13,433 bases of DNA from Holosporales bacterium (GTDB taxonomy: Bacteria; Pseudomonadota; Alphaproteobacteria; RUG11792), in NCBI GenBank assembly GCA_031262205.1, contig JAISID010000030.1:1-13433 (forward strand), in the 5' to 3' direction. The notes under the pieces are model-generated. The model made no database searches. It worked only from the letters and a program-made list of their open reading frames with translations, and was not told the DNA's origin. Position numbers and translations under genes: made by a program. Of this stretch, positions 13,416-13,433 are shown piece by piece. How positions within the stretch are numbered: the first letter of the stretch is position 1; the number at the start of each line of letters is the position of its first letter.

Positions 13416-13433
13416 ATGGAAATTATAGTACAA
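13416..13433 (+). CDS. 5' end of a gene truncated by the window
   Basis: Six codons, MEIIVQ, follow a promoter-like element and a purine-rich leader. The start would suit several families, including aspartokinase (which often begins M..IVQKFGG), but six residues cannot establish identity. The AGGAGG at 13397-13402 is 13 bases from the ATG, longer than usual unless the leader hairpin brings it closer. Confidence 0.35.

Overview
The window looks like chromosomal DNA from an AT-rich, probably host-associated alphaproteobacterium (Holosporales or Rickettsiales-like). The placement is inference. It rests on the alphaproteobacterial style of ParA (C-terminal YDxKCxGxxAY signature), a portal protein resembling alphaproteobacterial gene transfer agents, a type VI secretion TssA protein, and a secreted HExxH protein that looks like a host-directed effector.

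Layout. Positions 1-450 are non-coding and hold a C14/T9 homopolymer, three perfect parS centromere sites and the parA promoter. parA and parB (463-2126) form a 16-base-overlapping pair, followed by a fourth parS. Next is a two-gene secreted-protein cassette (2458-4425). It encodes a 473-residue lysine-depleted putative zinc metallopeptidase and a 158-residue secreted protein with its own fully consensus sigma-70 promoter and a strong intrinsic terminator. A new transcription unit then carries dapF (diaminopimelate epimerase) overlapping tssA by 8 bases. After it comes an 881-residue SMC/Rad50-like ATPase with a CPIC zinc-hook motif and C-terminal R-x3-E and H residues, resembling the phage-defence anticodon nuclease RloC. 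The replicative helicase dnaB (9109-10509) follows. Positions 10510-11726 are non-coding and contain three more parS sites in a diverged ~160-178 bp repeat also seen at the left end of the window. On the minus strand lies an isolated HK97/GTA-type portal gene (11727-12989). A divergently oriented leader at the right edge ends in six codons of a truncated gene.

How it works together. ParA, ParB and seven parS sites make a chromosome or replicon segregation module. dnaB is core replication and dapF supplies meso-diaminopimelate for peptidoglycan and lysine. tssA, the secreted pair and the RloC-like ATPase point to interaction with hosts, competitors and phage. The most notable signals are: (1) an arginine-rich, almost lysine-free secreted HExxH protein, as expected of a toxin that must escape host ubiquitination; (2) parS sites embedded in long repeats on both sides of an 11 kb segment; (3) the adjacent small secreted protein with a perfect promoter.
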